From J014 sp964486055 (lineage in GTDB: Bacteria > Acidobacteriota > Blastocatellia > Pyrinomonadales > Pyrinomonadaceae), in NCBI GenBank assembly GCA_964486055.1, contig CAZALE010000001.1, forward strand, positions 248,001 to 312,000: a stretch of DNA of 64,000 bases, written 5' to 3'. The notes under the pieces were generated by a model. It was not told the origin of the DNA. It did no database searches and saw only the letters and a program-made list of their open reading frames with translations. The translations under genes were made by a program, and so were the position numbers. Shown piece after piece: positions 27,249-35,266 of this stretch. Every line of letters starts with the position of its first letter. Position 1 is the stretch's first letter.

Positions 27249-29087
27249 TTAATTTGTCCGTGGTTTTGTATCTCTTTTTCTACTTTTTTGGTTTAAATCA
27301 GCACTAGTCAGCATTTTTAAATCTATAGGTTTGACTATTCTTCCGATTGGATACAACCCTACTTTTTTATCAAAGTAAGGAGATCTCTCGAAGAAGAAAT
27401 TAAGGCGAGCCCGAGGATTACGCCTGAAGTTCTCATCTTTTAGCTTTTCCTCAAACTCTCTTTTAAGATTCTCATCCCTTTCGAGCATTTGCTGGGCGAT
27501 TTTTTCCATTATGTGATCACTGTAAAACTCCTTTTGTTCAAAAATGGAGTTGAAAAAGCCGTAGGAGACAAAAGAATCTGGTGACAAGGGTTCCAGAAGG
27601 TGAATGGCTACATTAGCCGCTGTTTGGTCAAGGGGTACGATTATTGAGTTTTCTGGATAAGTCTGTATTTGCCTTATCGGAGTAACCTTGCAAGTTAGCA
27701 TTAGTCGTCCCTCAAAAGACATCTGCGCCCATCTTGGCTCAGTTAAACGATAAGTTTCTACTTCAATGGTTAATTCTTTTTTTATTCTCAAGAGCTTTAT
27801 CCCATGTACTCTGAGTATTTCGATTACATCCTGCCATTGAGGGGGAATAACGTAAAAAAGTGGCGGTGAAACTGAAATACTAACCTTTGCCTTATCGAAC
27901 TTATTAATGAGGAACTCGACAGGTTTTTTTCCATAGACAATTTTTTTATCACCTGATACATTTGAAGTTTCGATTGAATAATCTACACCCTTAAATAAAA
28001 ATGGCTCAGGCTCATTAGTGATTTGGAGTTGAAGGGGAAATTGATAGAGCGGATCATATTGCTTTCCTCGATTTACGGTGTCTAAGTCAGCCTTATTTAT
28101 GGCCTCTAGTAAACTATCCTTACTATTATTTATTTCTTCTATGGTTTTTCTTATTAAGTCATAGGTGCCTATAACTCTTGATTTATAAGATTTCAAAGAA
28201 TGAGATTCTATTAAAAGCGCGGGTCTATTCAATAATGCTACATAGCCGGTTGAGAATCTCGGAGTGGCAATAAAAGTAACTATGCCATCCTTGATTTCGC
28301 GCCCGGCCAATTCTATGTAATGAGTCAACAGGTGTCCTTCTTTTTCAACAGCCGGAACAACCTTCTTTTCGAAATGATTTAACATCCAATTTTTTATGTA
28401 AGTTGAGGTTTCATCAAAATGTGGGAATTCGTAAGTTATGTCGTATTGGTAACCGGCTCCATCAGTAGTATGAGAATCTATGAAAAAATCCGGCTTCCAC
28501 TTATTCCAGAGTCTCAAGAACGCCTTGGTTTCTGGAGCATCAGCTTTCATATAATCACGATTGAGGTTTAAATTCGTAGACGTAGCTCTGAAGCCCATTT
28601 CGTCGGGGCCGACTTGATTTATTCGGTTGTATGGAGAGAAAATTTCGTGACCGTCAACATTATAAATTGGAATAAATAGAATCACGGCATTTGATATCAA
28701 ATGAATAAGAGTTTTTTTAACGGCTATATCTCTCATCAATGCTAAGCCAGCATCTTTTCCATCAGACTCACCTGCATGTATACATGCCTGGATTAGTATC
28801 ACAACCTTTCCATTGCGACGAGCCTTTTGCGGAGAGAAATCGTTGTTTGTGGCTGCGATTAATAAGGGAAGTTCTCTTCCTTGCGCACTTCTACCGAAGC
28901 TTTCATACCTGATCAAAGGCGAGGCTTTGCTGAGCTTTTTAGCATATTCGATAGTCTCAGCATACCTTGGAGTCTTTTGGTAACCAGATTTCTCAGCAAC
29001 TGTTCTCCAGTCCTCTTGTGCAAACGAAGTGATCAAAAGTAAAATGTTGAGAATGCTAACCGAAGCGAAAAATAATAGCTCTCTCAT
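27249..29087 (-). CDS. Secreted M14-family zinc carboxypeptidase
   Basis: This 612-residue protein has a signal peptide (about 1-23, ending SFAQ) and an M14 peptidase domain. Visible are the zinc ligands H-x-x-E in ACIHAGESDGKDAG (about 101), NLNRDY, the third zinc ligand in DSHTTDG, and LLIESHSLKS carrying the catalytic Glu region. About 250 residues follow the catalytic part and form an unassigned C-terminal region. The enzyme would act on peptides outside the cytoplasm. It is divergent from the FecR-like pair and lies upstream of, but separated from, xylFGH by 338 bp. Confidence 0.85.
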   Translation of the reverse strand: MRELLFFASVSILNILLLITSFAQEDWRTVAEKSGYQKTPRYAETIEYAKKLSKASPLIRYESFGRSAQGRELPLLIAATNNDFSPQKARRNGKVVILIQACIHAGESDGKDAGLALMRDIAVKKTLIHLISNAVILFIPIYNVDGHEIFSPYNRINQVGPDEMGFRATSTNLNLNRDYMKADAPETKAFLRLWNKWKPDFFIDSHTTDGAGYQYDITYEFPHFDETSTYIKNWMLNHFEKKVVPAVEKEGHLLTHYIELAGREIKDGIVTFIATPRFSTGYVALLNRPALLIESHSLKSYKSRVIGTYDLIRKTIEEINNSKDSLLEAINKADLDTVNRGKQYDPLYQFPLQLQITNEPEPFLFKGVDYSIETSNVSGDKKIVYGKKPVEFLINKFDKAKVSISVSPPLFYVIPPQWQDVIEILRVHGIKLLRIKKELTIEVETYRLTEPRWAQMSFEGRLMLTCKVTPIRQIQTYPENSIIVPLDQTAANVAIHLLEPLSPDSFVSYGFFNSIFEQKEFYSDHIMEKIAQQMLERDENLKREFEEKLKDENFRRNPRARLNFFFERSPYFDKKVGLYPIGRIVKPIDLKMLTSADLNQKSRKRDTKPRTN

Positions 29088-29170
29088 ATCTTTTCGTTGC
29101 GCTCCTAGATCTCAATAATAACGAGAGATGGAGTTTTTTTGAAAATAGTGTGAATTTTTTGGCTTTAGCA

Positions 29171-29199
29171 TTGACAATCGATCCCATTTTGTGTAAAAG
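29171..29199 (+). promoter_or_regulatory. Promoter of the FecR-like gene pair
   Basis: TTGACA (29171-29176) is followed by a 17-bp spacer and TAAAAG (29194-29199). A start near 29206 would give a leader of about 60 bases to the ATG at 29266. The -35 is perfect; the -10 matches 4 of 6. Confidence 0.55.
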
Positions 29200-29265
29200 T
29201 TAAAAAGCATGAATTTTTAGCTTGTTTTGGGGTGTTCGAAAAAAAAATTGAGGAGTGTGATTAGT

Positions 29266-29835
29266 ATGAAAAATAAAAAAATAAAAATGACCTTGAATGT
29301 TGCTTTGATTGCTAGTTTCTATGTTGTTTTTGCTGTTATAGGGCTAGCTAATAGATCGATTGGGGATATAACTGTTTTTTCAATAGAGAATGCAGTTTCA
29401 CCTACTGTGAAAGTTAATGGAGAGGTAATCAATTCGGGAAGGAGCTTATTAGATGGCAGTGTTATAGCTACAGATGAAAATTCTGGAGCTATTATTAATG
29501 TTCGAGGAATTGGAAAAGTTGAGCTAGCACCGAATTCGCTAGTCTCTCTCTCAGTTGAGGAAAAGGGTTTATACGCTGATCTTTCAAGTGGCAAGCTCAC
29601 AGTTTTGGAAGGTAACAATGTGAGGGTAAAAACTGCGGACAATATAGTAAGCTTAAATGCCGGTGAGTCTGCTACAACTCAACAAACACAAACTAACTCA
29701 CCTGGTAACACTCCGTGGTTGCTCTGGGCGCTGCTTTTAGGCGGGGCCGCTGCGGTAGTTATTGCGGTTGCTGCCGGTGGAAACAATGAAATTCAAATTG
29801 GTGGTGGCACAACAATTGTGAGTCCAACTCGTTAA
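29266..29835 (+). CDS. FecR-domain-like membrane-associated protein, copy 1
   Basis: This 189-residue protein has an N-terminal hydrophobic segment (about 8-28). The beta-rich central region resembles a FecR domain (VKVNGEVINSGRSLLDGSVIATDENSGAII...GKVELAPNSLVSL). A C-terminal hydrophobic helix (about 147-170) leads into a short tail GGTTIVSPTR. The start at ATG 29266 is supported by GAGGAG about 10 bp upstream. No sigma factor or TonB-dependent transducer partner is adjacent. Its function is unknown. It is tandem with a related gene that shares the architecture and the tail motif. Confidence 0.75.
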   Translation: MKNKKIKMTLNVALIASFYVVFAVIGLANRSIGDITVFSIENAVSPTVKVNGEVINSGRSLLDGSVIATDENSGAIINVRGIGKVELAPNSLVSLSVEEKGLYADLSSGKLTVLEGNNVRVKTADNIVSLNAGESATTQQTQTNSPGNTPWLLWALLLGGAAAVVIAVAAGGNNEIQIGGGTTIVSPTR

Positions 29836-29904
29836 TCTAATCTTGCCAATCTGGTAAGAAAAAGGTTATAAAGTTTTATAAGACAAAATTTAGGAGGAGT
29901 AAAA

Positions 29905-30630
29905 ATGTTGGCTAAAAAGAGGAAAGTACTGCAGAGAGTGATTGCATCAATGGTGATCGCTAGTATCTGGAGCTTTTATTCAAGTATGCTAATTTTCGCG
30001 GCTCAAACAGATGGCGGCATAATAACCATAACTGGAAACGTTCGGGTAAATGGACAACCTATTATTTCCGATGCAACTATCGTCTCCGGTAGTAGAATTG
30101 AAACAGCTTCTAACTCTACTGCTGTTGTAACCATAAATAAGGTTGGAAAAGTTGAGCTAGCGCCTGAGACTTCGTTGACTCTTCGTTTTAGTGGGTCGAG
30201 CATGATCGGCATCGTAGATTCCGGTAAGGTTACCGTATTTAATAACGCAGGTATAGCTACCACGTTCACAACAAAAGATGCGACCGTTATTGCTGATGCA
30301 GGGCAAGCTAACAACTTTGTAATAGAAGTCGAGTGCTCACATACCCACGTCGATACAATCATTGGGCTAGTCACAATGAGAACAGGCAACACGGATAAAC
30401 AAGTAGCAGCAGGAACAGACGCAGTAGCCGGTGATATGCAACAACCTAACTGCAAGCCTTGCTTGCGTCCCGGTGTCGTAATACCAACACCCGTTGCAGG
30501 TATAGGCGCTGGAGCCTTGCTGGCACTATTGCTTGGCATAGGCGGAGCCGTTGTTACTGGAATCGTACTTGGCACGCAAGGCCAAGAACCTACCACTTCA
30601 GGCTCCACCACAGTTGTAAGCCCAGTATAG
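29905..30630 (+). CDS. FecR-domain-like membrane-associated protein, copy 2
   Basis: This 241-residue paralogue of the preceding gene has the same order of parts. These are an N-terminal hydrophobic segment, a FecR-like beta domain (VRVNGQPIISDATIVSGSRIETASNSTAVV...GKVELAPETSLTL), a hydrophobic C-terminal helix (about 195-220) and a GSTTVVSPV tail. It differs by a cysteine-containing insert (VECSHTH... and NCKPCLRP) between domain and helix, which may bind metal or form disulfides. The ribosome-binding site AGGAGGAG is very strong. The two genes are 69 bp apart and end at one terminator. Confidence 0.75.
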   Translation: MLAKKRKVLQRVIASMVIASIWSFYSSMLIFAAQTDGGIITITGNVRVNGQPIISDATIVSGSRIETASNSTAVVTINKVGKVELAPETSLTLRFSGSSMIGIVDSGKVTVFNNAGIATTFTTKDATVIADAGQANNFVIEVECSHTHVDTIIGLVTMRTGNTDKQVAAGTDAVAGDMQQPNCKPCLRPGVVIPTPVAGIGAGALLALLLGIGGAVVTGIVLGTQGQEPTTSGSTTVVSPV

Positions 30631-30652
30631 ATTATTAAAAAATAAAATACTC

Positions 30653-30700
30653 TTTTTGCGGGCTTAATGAAAACTTCTTTTCATGGCCCGCAAAAATTTT
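30653..30700 (+). terminator. Strong intrinsic terminator after the FecR-like pair
   Basis: An 11-bp outer stem TTTTTGCGGGC/GCCCGCAAAAA (30653-30663 and 30686-30696) encloses an inner stem ATGAAAA/TTTTCAT and is followed by TTTT. Confidence 0.85.
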
Positions 30701-30765
30701 GTCTACTTTTGTGAATCATTTAACAAAGTATCACGAGATAAGCCTAGATGGAGTAGTCTTTAGTT

Positions 30766-32064
30766 ATGCATATAGCAGTTATTGGAACAGGTTATGTTGG
30801 ATTAGTTACTGGTGCATGTTTTGCTGAATTTGGAGTAGATGTTACTTGCGTAGATGTAGACTCAGAAAAAATTGAGAAGCTGACCAAAGGGATAATTCCG
30901 ATTTATGAACCAGGTTTGGACGCTATAGTCGAGAAGAATTTAAAAGCTGGAAGACTACATTTTACGACTGACATAAAAACAGCAGTTGAACAAGCTCTTG
31001 TAATATTCTTTGCTGTAGGGACTCCGCCGAAAGAAGACGGATTTCCCGACATGAGTTATTATGAAAAGGCCGCTAAGGATGTTGCTGAATATATGAACGA
31101 TTATAAGGTTTTGGTTACGAAATCGACGGTCCCTGTTGGAACTGGTAGATGGCTGAGACAGTTTGTTACCGAAAATCAAAGGAAGAAAACAAGCTTTGGA
31201 GTTGTTTCTAATCCGGAATTTTTGCGGGAGGGGGCAGCGATAAACGATTTCATGCGCCCCGATAGAGTTGTAATAGGAAGTAATGATCCTGAAGCGATCG
31301 CGATAATGAAAGATTTATATAGACCTCTGTACTTGATAGAAACACCGTTTGTAATCACCTCACTAGAGGCTGCTGAGCTTATAAAGTATGCAGCAAATGC
31401 ATTCCTAGCCACTAAAATTACCTTTATAAATGAGATTGCCAATCTGTGTGATGCGATAGGTTGTGATGTTCATGACGTGGCTAAGGGTATTGGGATGGAT
31501 AACAGAATAGGTAGAAAATTTTTGCATCCTGGACCAGGTTATGGTGGATCTTGTTTTCCGAAAGACACCAGGGCTTTGACTAAGGTAGGTGACTCATATG
31601 GTGTTGAGACCCTCGTAGTTGATGCAGTTATAAAGGCAAACGATCGTCAGCGTGAACTGATGATACCAAAAATCGAAAGGCTTGTAGGAGACTTAACTGG
31701 CAAAGTTATTGCAGTTTTGGGACTTTCCTTTAAACCAGAGACTGATGACATGAGAGAGTCGCCGTCGATATACATAATCAATGAGCTGCAGAAACGTGGA
31801 GCTAAAATCAAGGCATTTGATCCTGCTGCGATGGAAGAGGCTAAGAAACACTTGTGTTGTGTTCAATATGCTGAGGATGAGTATGATGCAATAGAGGGCG
31901 CAGATGCTTTGGTAATAGTTACTGAGTGGAATCAGTTCAGAGCATTAGACATGCATAAGGTCAAAGCATTATTGAAATCTCCAAAGATAGCTGATCTTCG
32001 GAATATATACGAACCAGACGAAATGAAAAAACTAGGTTTTGAATACGTTGGTGTAGGAAGATAA
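30766..32064 (+). CDS. ugd: UDP-glucose 6-dehydrogenase
   Basis: This 432-residue enzyme oxidises UDP-glucose to UDP-glucuronate with two NAD+. It shows the N-terminal Rossmann motif GTGYVGLVTGACFAEFG, the substrate helix EAAELIKYAANAFLATKI, and the catalytic cysteine near residue 263 in GYGGSCFPKD. The C-terminal UDP-binding motif is LSFKPETDDMRESPS. Length is normal. It is followed 4 bp later by a sugar epimerase gene, so the pair probably makes an activated sugar for surface polysaccharide. Confidence 0.95.
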   Translation: MHIAVIGTGYVGLVTGACFAEFGVDVTCVDVDSEKIEKLTKGIIPIYEPGLDAIVEKNLKAGRLHFTTDIKTAVEQALVIFFAVGTPPKEDGFPDMSYYEKAAKDVAEYMNDYKVLVTKSTVPVGTGRWLRQFVTENQRKKTSFGVVSNPEFLREGAAINDFMRPDRVVIGSNDPEAIAIMKDLYRPLYLIETPFVITSLEAAELIKYAANAFLATKITFINEIANLCDAIGCDVHDVAKGIGMDNRIGRKFLHPGPGYGGSCFPKDTRALTKVGDSYGVETLVVDAVIKANDRQRELMIPKIERLVGDLTGKVIAVLGLSFKPETDDMRESPSIYIINELQKRGAKIKAFDPAAMEEAKKHLCCVQYAEDEYDAIEGADALVIVTEWNQFRALDMHKVKALLKSPKIADLRNIYEPDEMKKLGFEYVGVGR

Positions 32065-32068
32065 TTTT

Positions 32069-33040
32069 ATGGCCTTGACGGATACAGTGTTGGTTACTGG
32101 TGGAGCTGGATTTATTGGATCGAATCTCGCAGAGGAACTCATAAGACAAGGTGCCAAAGTGAAGATTATAGATAATCTGATCACTGGCTTTCGTGAAAAT
32201 CTGGAAGAAATCTCTGGTGATTTTGATTTTATCGAAGGAGACATAAATGACGATCGAGCTTTAGAGGCTGCTCTTGAAAAAGTTCAAATCATCTTTCATC
32301 AGGCTGCTCTTCCCAGCGTTCCGCGCTCTGTAGATAATCCAGCTGAGACTCATGATGCATGCGTTAATGCTACTTTTAAACTCTTACTCAGGGCAAAAGA
32401 AAAGGGTGTTAAGAGATTAATTTATGCCGCCTCTAGCTCAGCATATGGAGATCAACCTATCTTGCCGAAGGTCGAGACCATGCGTCCTGATCCATTATCA
32501 CCTTACGCAGTGGCCAAGCTGGTAGGGGAATATTATTGTCAGGTTTTTTGGCGTGTTTATGGTCTTGAGACAATTTGCCTACGCTACTTTAACGTATTTG
32601 GCCCACGCCAGAATCCATCATCCATGTACTCAGGTGTCATTTCTAGATTTATTGACGCTTTAATGAGTGGAAAAACGCCCGTTATCTACGGAGATGGTGA
32701 GCAGACAAGGGATTTCACTTTCGTAGCCAATGTTGTCGATGCCAATATCAAAGCAGCTCAGACTGCCAAAGGCATTGGTGAAGTCATAAATGTTGCTAAT
32801 GGAGAGAGGACAAGCTTAAATGAGCTTCTTGAAATTCTCAAGAAGATAACTGGAAAAACCGATGTTGATGCGGAATACTTGCCTCCTAGGAAAGGGGATG
32901 TTAAACATTCGCAGGCAGATAATAGATTGGCTGTTGAGCTGCTTGGATACGAAAAAGTCGTGGGTTTAGAGGAAGGTTTAAGACTTACGATTGAGTGGTG
33001 GAAAAAAAGTCGTTTTGCAAAACTGGTTGCTTCTCAGTAA
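32069..33040 (+). CDS. NAD-dependent nucleotide-sugar epimerase (UDP-hexose 4-epimerase type)
   Basis: This 323-residue extended SDR has TGGAGFIGSN (about 9-18), ASSSAYGD with the catalytic Ser and SPYAVAKL with the Tyr-x3-Lys pair. It also has the substrate-binding stretch LRYFNVFGPRQNP. The sequence is closest in feel to WbpP/GalE 4-epimerases or UDP-glucuronate epimerases; the residues seen do not decide which. Coupling to ugd favours UDP-glucuronate as substrate, which is inference. Confidence 0.85.
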   Translation: MALTDTVLVTGGAGFIGSNLAEELIRQGAKVKIIDNLITGFRENLEEISGDFDFIEGDINDDRALEAALEKVQIIFHQAALPSVPRSVDNPAETHDACVNATFKLLLRAKEKGVKRLIYAASSSAYGDQPILPKVETMRPDPLSPYAVAKLVGEYYCQVFWRVYGLETICLRYFNVFGPRQNPSSMYSGVISRFIDALMSGKTPVIYGDGEQTRDFTFVANVVDANIKAAQTAKGIGEVINVANGERTSLNELLEILKKITGKTDVDAEYLPPRKGDVKHSQADNRLAVELLGYEKVVGLEEGLRLTIEWWKKSRFAKLVASQ

Positions 33041-33068
33041 TTTTGCTGCGGATTTTTACATCTAAGGT

Positions 33069-33097
33069 TTGAAAAAAATCATTCTGAAATGTAAAAT
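33069..33097 (+). promoter_or_regulatory. Promoter of tRNA-Lys
   Basis: TTGAAA (33069-33074), a 17-bp spacer and TAAAAT (33092-33097) predict a start near 33104, 30 bases before the mature tRNA. Confidence 0.6.
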
Positions 33098-33133
33098 GAA
33101 AATTTCGGTTAAAGCTACAGATATTTTACAAAT

Positions 33134-33209
<76 letters not shown>

Positions 33210-33214
33210 AAATT

Positions 33215-33253
33215 TTAAGGCGAGTTTTAATTGATGAGCTCGCCTTAATTTTT
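33215..33253 (+). terminator. Terminator or attenuator between tRNA-Lys and rplU
   Basis: A 10-bp stem TTAAGGCGAG/CTCGCCTTAA (33215-33224 and 33239-33248) is followed by five Ts. It ends 30 bp before the rplU start, so it could end tRNA transcription or attenuate read-through into rplU-rpmA. Confidence 0.75.
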
Positions 33254-33283
33254 GTGATAAATATAGCAAAGAGAGGCAAAAAC

Positions 33284-33577
33284 ATGGCTTATACTGTTGT
33301 TCAAACTGGTGGGAAACAATTTGTTGTAGAACCAGGTCAGATATTGAAGGTTCCTCTTATAGCTGAGAAAAAAGAAGGTGAAGAGATTGAGTTGCAGAGT
33401 GTGCTTAGCTTCAAAGATGGGAAACTTGATCTTTCCCTGAAATCTGTAAAAGCGACCGTTTTGCGTCACGGGAAAGGTGAGAAAATTATTGTTTTTAAGA
33501 AGAAGCGTCGTAAACAATACAAACGCAAAAAAGGTCACAGACAAGGATTCACTGAAATAAAAATTGCAGATTTCTAG
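33284..33577 (+). CDS. rplU: Ribosomal protein bL21
   Basis: This 97-residue protein starts MAYTVVQTGGKQFVVEPG, the normal bL21 N-terminus, and carries the basic C-terminal KKKRRKQYKRKKGHRQ stretch that binds 23S rRNA. The start at 33284 follows GAGAGG; an in-frame ATG 30 bp upstream would add a non-conserved tail. It precedes rpmA by 23 bp, the standard rplU-rpmA pair. Confidence 0.96.
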   Translation: MAYTVVQTGGKQFVVEPGQILKVPLIAEKKEGEEIELQSVLSFKDGKLDLSLKSVKATVLRHGKGEKIIVFKKKRRKQYKRKKGHRQGFTEIKIADF

Positions 33578-33600
33578 TCATTTGATGAAAGGAGATTGGT

Positions 33601-33858
33601 ATGGCTCATAAAAAAGGTGTAGGTTCTTCGAGAAACGGAAGGGATTCAGCATCGAAACGTCTTGGTCTGAAGAAGTTTGCTGGTCAGATTGTTCGTGCCG
33701 GTAACATTTTAGCTCGTCAGAGAGGAACGAAGTGGAAACCTGGTAAGAACGTAGGTCGTGGTGGAGACGATACATTGTTTGCTCTGATTGACGGGGTAGT
33801 AAAGTTTGAAGACAAAGGTAGGATGGGCAAATTTATCAGTGTTTATCCTGTTGCTTAA
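33601..33858 (+). CDS. rpmA: Ribosomal protein bL27
   Basis: This 85-residue protein has the conserved AHKKGVGSSRNGRDS N-terminus, which reaches towards the peptidyl transferase centre, and GxxILARQRGTKW in the middle. There is no Firmicute-type cleavable N-terminal extension. GAAAGGAG precedes the ATG. Confidence 0.97.
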   Translation: MAHKKGVGSSRNGRDSASKRLGLKKFAGQIVRAGNILARQRGTKWKPGKNVGRGGDDTLFALIDGVVKFEDKGRMGKFISVYPVA

Positions 33859-33887
33859 CTTGCGAGGTTAAACTTTAGAGTTAACGC

Positions 33888-33927
33888 ACAAAATAGCCTA
33901 CCCCGATTAGGTGGGCTATTTTGTTTT
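33888..33927. terminator. Bidirectional terminator between rpmA and wecB
   Basis: A perfect 11-bp stem, ACAAAATAGCC (33888-33898) and GGCTATTTTGT (33914-33924), has T-runs on both strands. It serves rpmA on the plus strand. The wecB stop codon (33916-33918) lies inside one arm. Confidence 0.85.
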
Positions 33928-35088
33928 AACTTTGAATGCCTTTCCATTTTGAAAAATTTCTTCCTCTATTACTTTCAAAATTTTTCTTGCTGCTCTTCCA
34001 TCACCAAAGGGGTTTGATATTTCCTTAACAGATTTGACCCATGTATCCACCGCTAAGTTTTCCTCAAGCATCTTTTTTAAATTTTGTGGATCTTTACCGA
34101 CTAGTTTTGCTACTCCAGCTTTAATTGTTTCTGGTCTTTCCGTGTTTTCCCGAATTATCAAGAGTGGCTTTCCTAAGGTCGGCGCTTCTTCTTGAACACC
34201 TCCTGAATCTGAAACAACCAGCCAAGAGGCTCTCATCAAGTTTATGAAATCAACATAGTTAAGTGGTTCGAGTAAGTAGATGCGTTCATGTCCGGACAGT
34301 AGGGTTTGGGCTGATTTTTTTACATTTGGATTTAGGTGAACAGGAAAAAATAAGCATGTATTCTTATTTGTGGCGATGAAGTCGCGTAATATCGATAAAT
34401 AATCATACATCAACTCACCAAAATTCTCTCTTCTATGAGTGGTTAATAGGATTCGCTTTTTATCTCTAGTTTCATCGATTAACTTTCTTAAATTCTCATT
34501 ATCGGTTGGTATTTTAATGAAAGTTTTAAGTGCGTCAACTATGGGATTTCCGGTGACGAAAATTCTTTCACTTTGTATCCCTTCCATTAGTAAGTTATCT
34601 CTATTTCCGTTCGTTGCAGCGAAGTGAAAAGTAGCAATTTTTGAGACCAATTGACGATTCATCTCTTCTGGAAATGGACTGTAGACATTGCCTGATCTGA
34701 GACCCGCTTCGATATGTCCGACAGGGATTCGATGGTAAAATGCAGCTAGTGAGGCTGCTAGTGTTGTAGTTGTGTCTCCTTGCACTAAAGCCAGGTCAGG
34801 TTTTTCTTTTGCCATTATTTTGTCTAATTTCTGAAGTATCTTCGAGCAGACTTGGTGCGGAGTTTGATCATTTGTCATTATTCTAAGGTTATAATTCGGA
34901 TAGATTTCTAATAGTCTCAATAACGGATTCAAGAGATCAATGTGTTGATTTGTGCAGACCACGATGGTTTCATACTTTCTTTTCAGTTCATGAATCACAG
35001 GTGCTAATTTAATTGCCTCTGGCCTAGTGCCGAATACGACCATGAGTCTTTGCTTCGATTTAGTTGAGGAGTCGATCATGTTTGTCAT
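33916..35088 (-). CDS. wecB: UDP-N-acetylglucosamine 2-epimerase (non-hydrolysing)
   Basis: This 390-residue GT-B-fold enzyme interconverts UDP-GlcNAc and UDP-ManNAc for surface polysaccharides. Family motifs are FGTRPEAIKLAPV, VQGDTTTTLAASLAAF, HIEAGLRSGN, PFPEEMNRQL, LLTTHRRENFG and VVSDSGGVQEEAPTLGKP. It lies near ugd and the epimerase but is convergent with rpmA. The ATG at 35088 follows GAGAAG. Confidence 0.94.
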   Translation of the reverse strand: MTNMIDSSTKSKQRLMVVFGTRPEAIKLAPVIHELKRKYETIVVCTNQHIDLLNPLLRLLEIYPNYNLRIMTNDQTPHQVCSKILQKLDKIMAKEKPDLALVQGDTTTTLAASLAAFYHRIPVGHIEAGLRSGNVYSPFPEEMNRQLVSKIATFHFAATNGNRDNLLMEGIQSERIFVTGNPIVDALKTFIKIPTDNENLRKLIDETRDKKRILLTTHRRENFGELMYDYLSILRDFIATNKNTCLFFPVHLNPNVKKSAQTLLSGHERIYLLEPLNYVDFINLMRASWLVVSDSGGVQEEAPTLGKPLLIIRENTERPETIKAGVAKLVGKDPQNLKKMLEENLAVDTWVKSVKEISNPFGDGRAARKILKVIEEEIFQNGKAFKVKTK

Positions 35089-35266
35089 ATTTTCTTCTCG
35101 TACATTTTACATAATTCTCACGATGTCTTAAATTAATAAGGCTATTCCTTACGTTGGTTATAAGCTGCCATTCGTTGGCGGTAAAAGCAATTTGTTTAAA
35201 AATCCTTGTGATTTACTGATTATAAATACAAATTTTAACTTTATGAAAGAAAAAATTGGGGGTCTT

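Noticed and set aside
30003..30611. 202-codon minus-strand frame over the second FecR-like gene
   Set aside because: It mirrors the coding strand, has no ribosome-binding site, and the plus strand has an excellent one (AGGAGGAG) with paralogue support.
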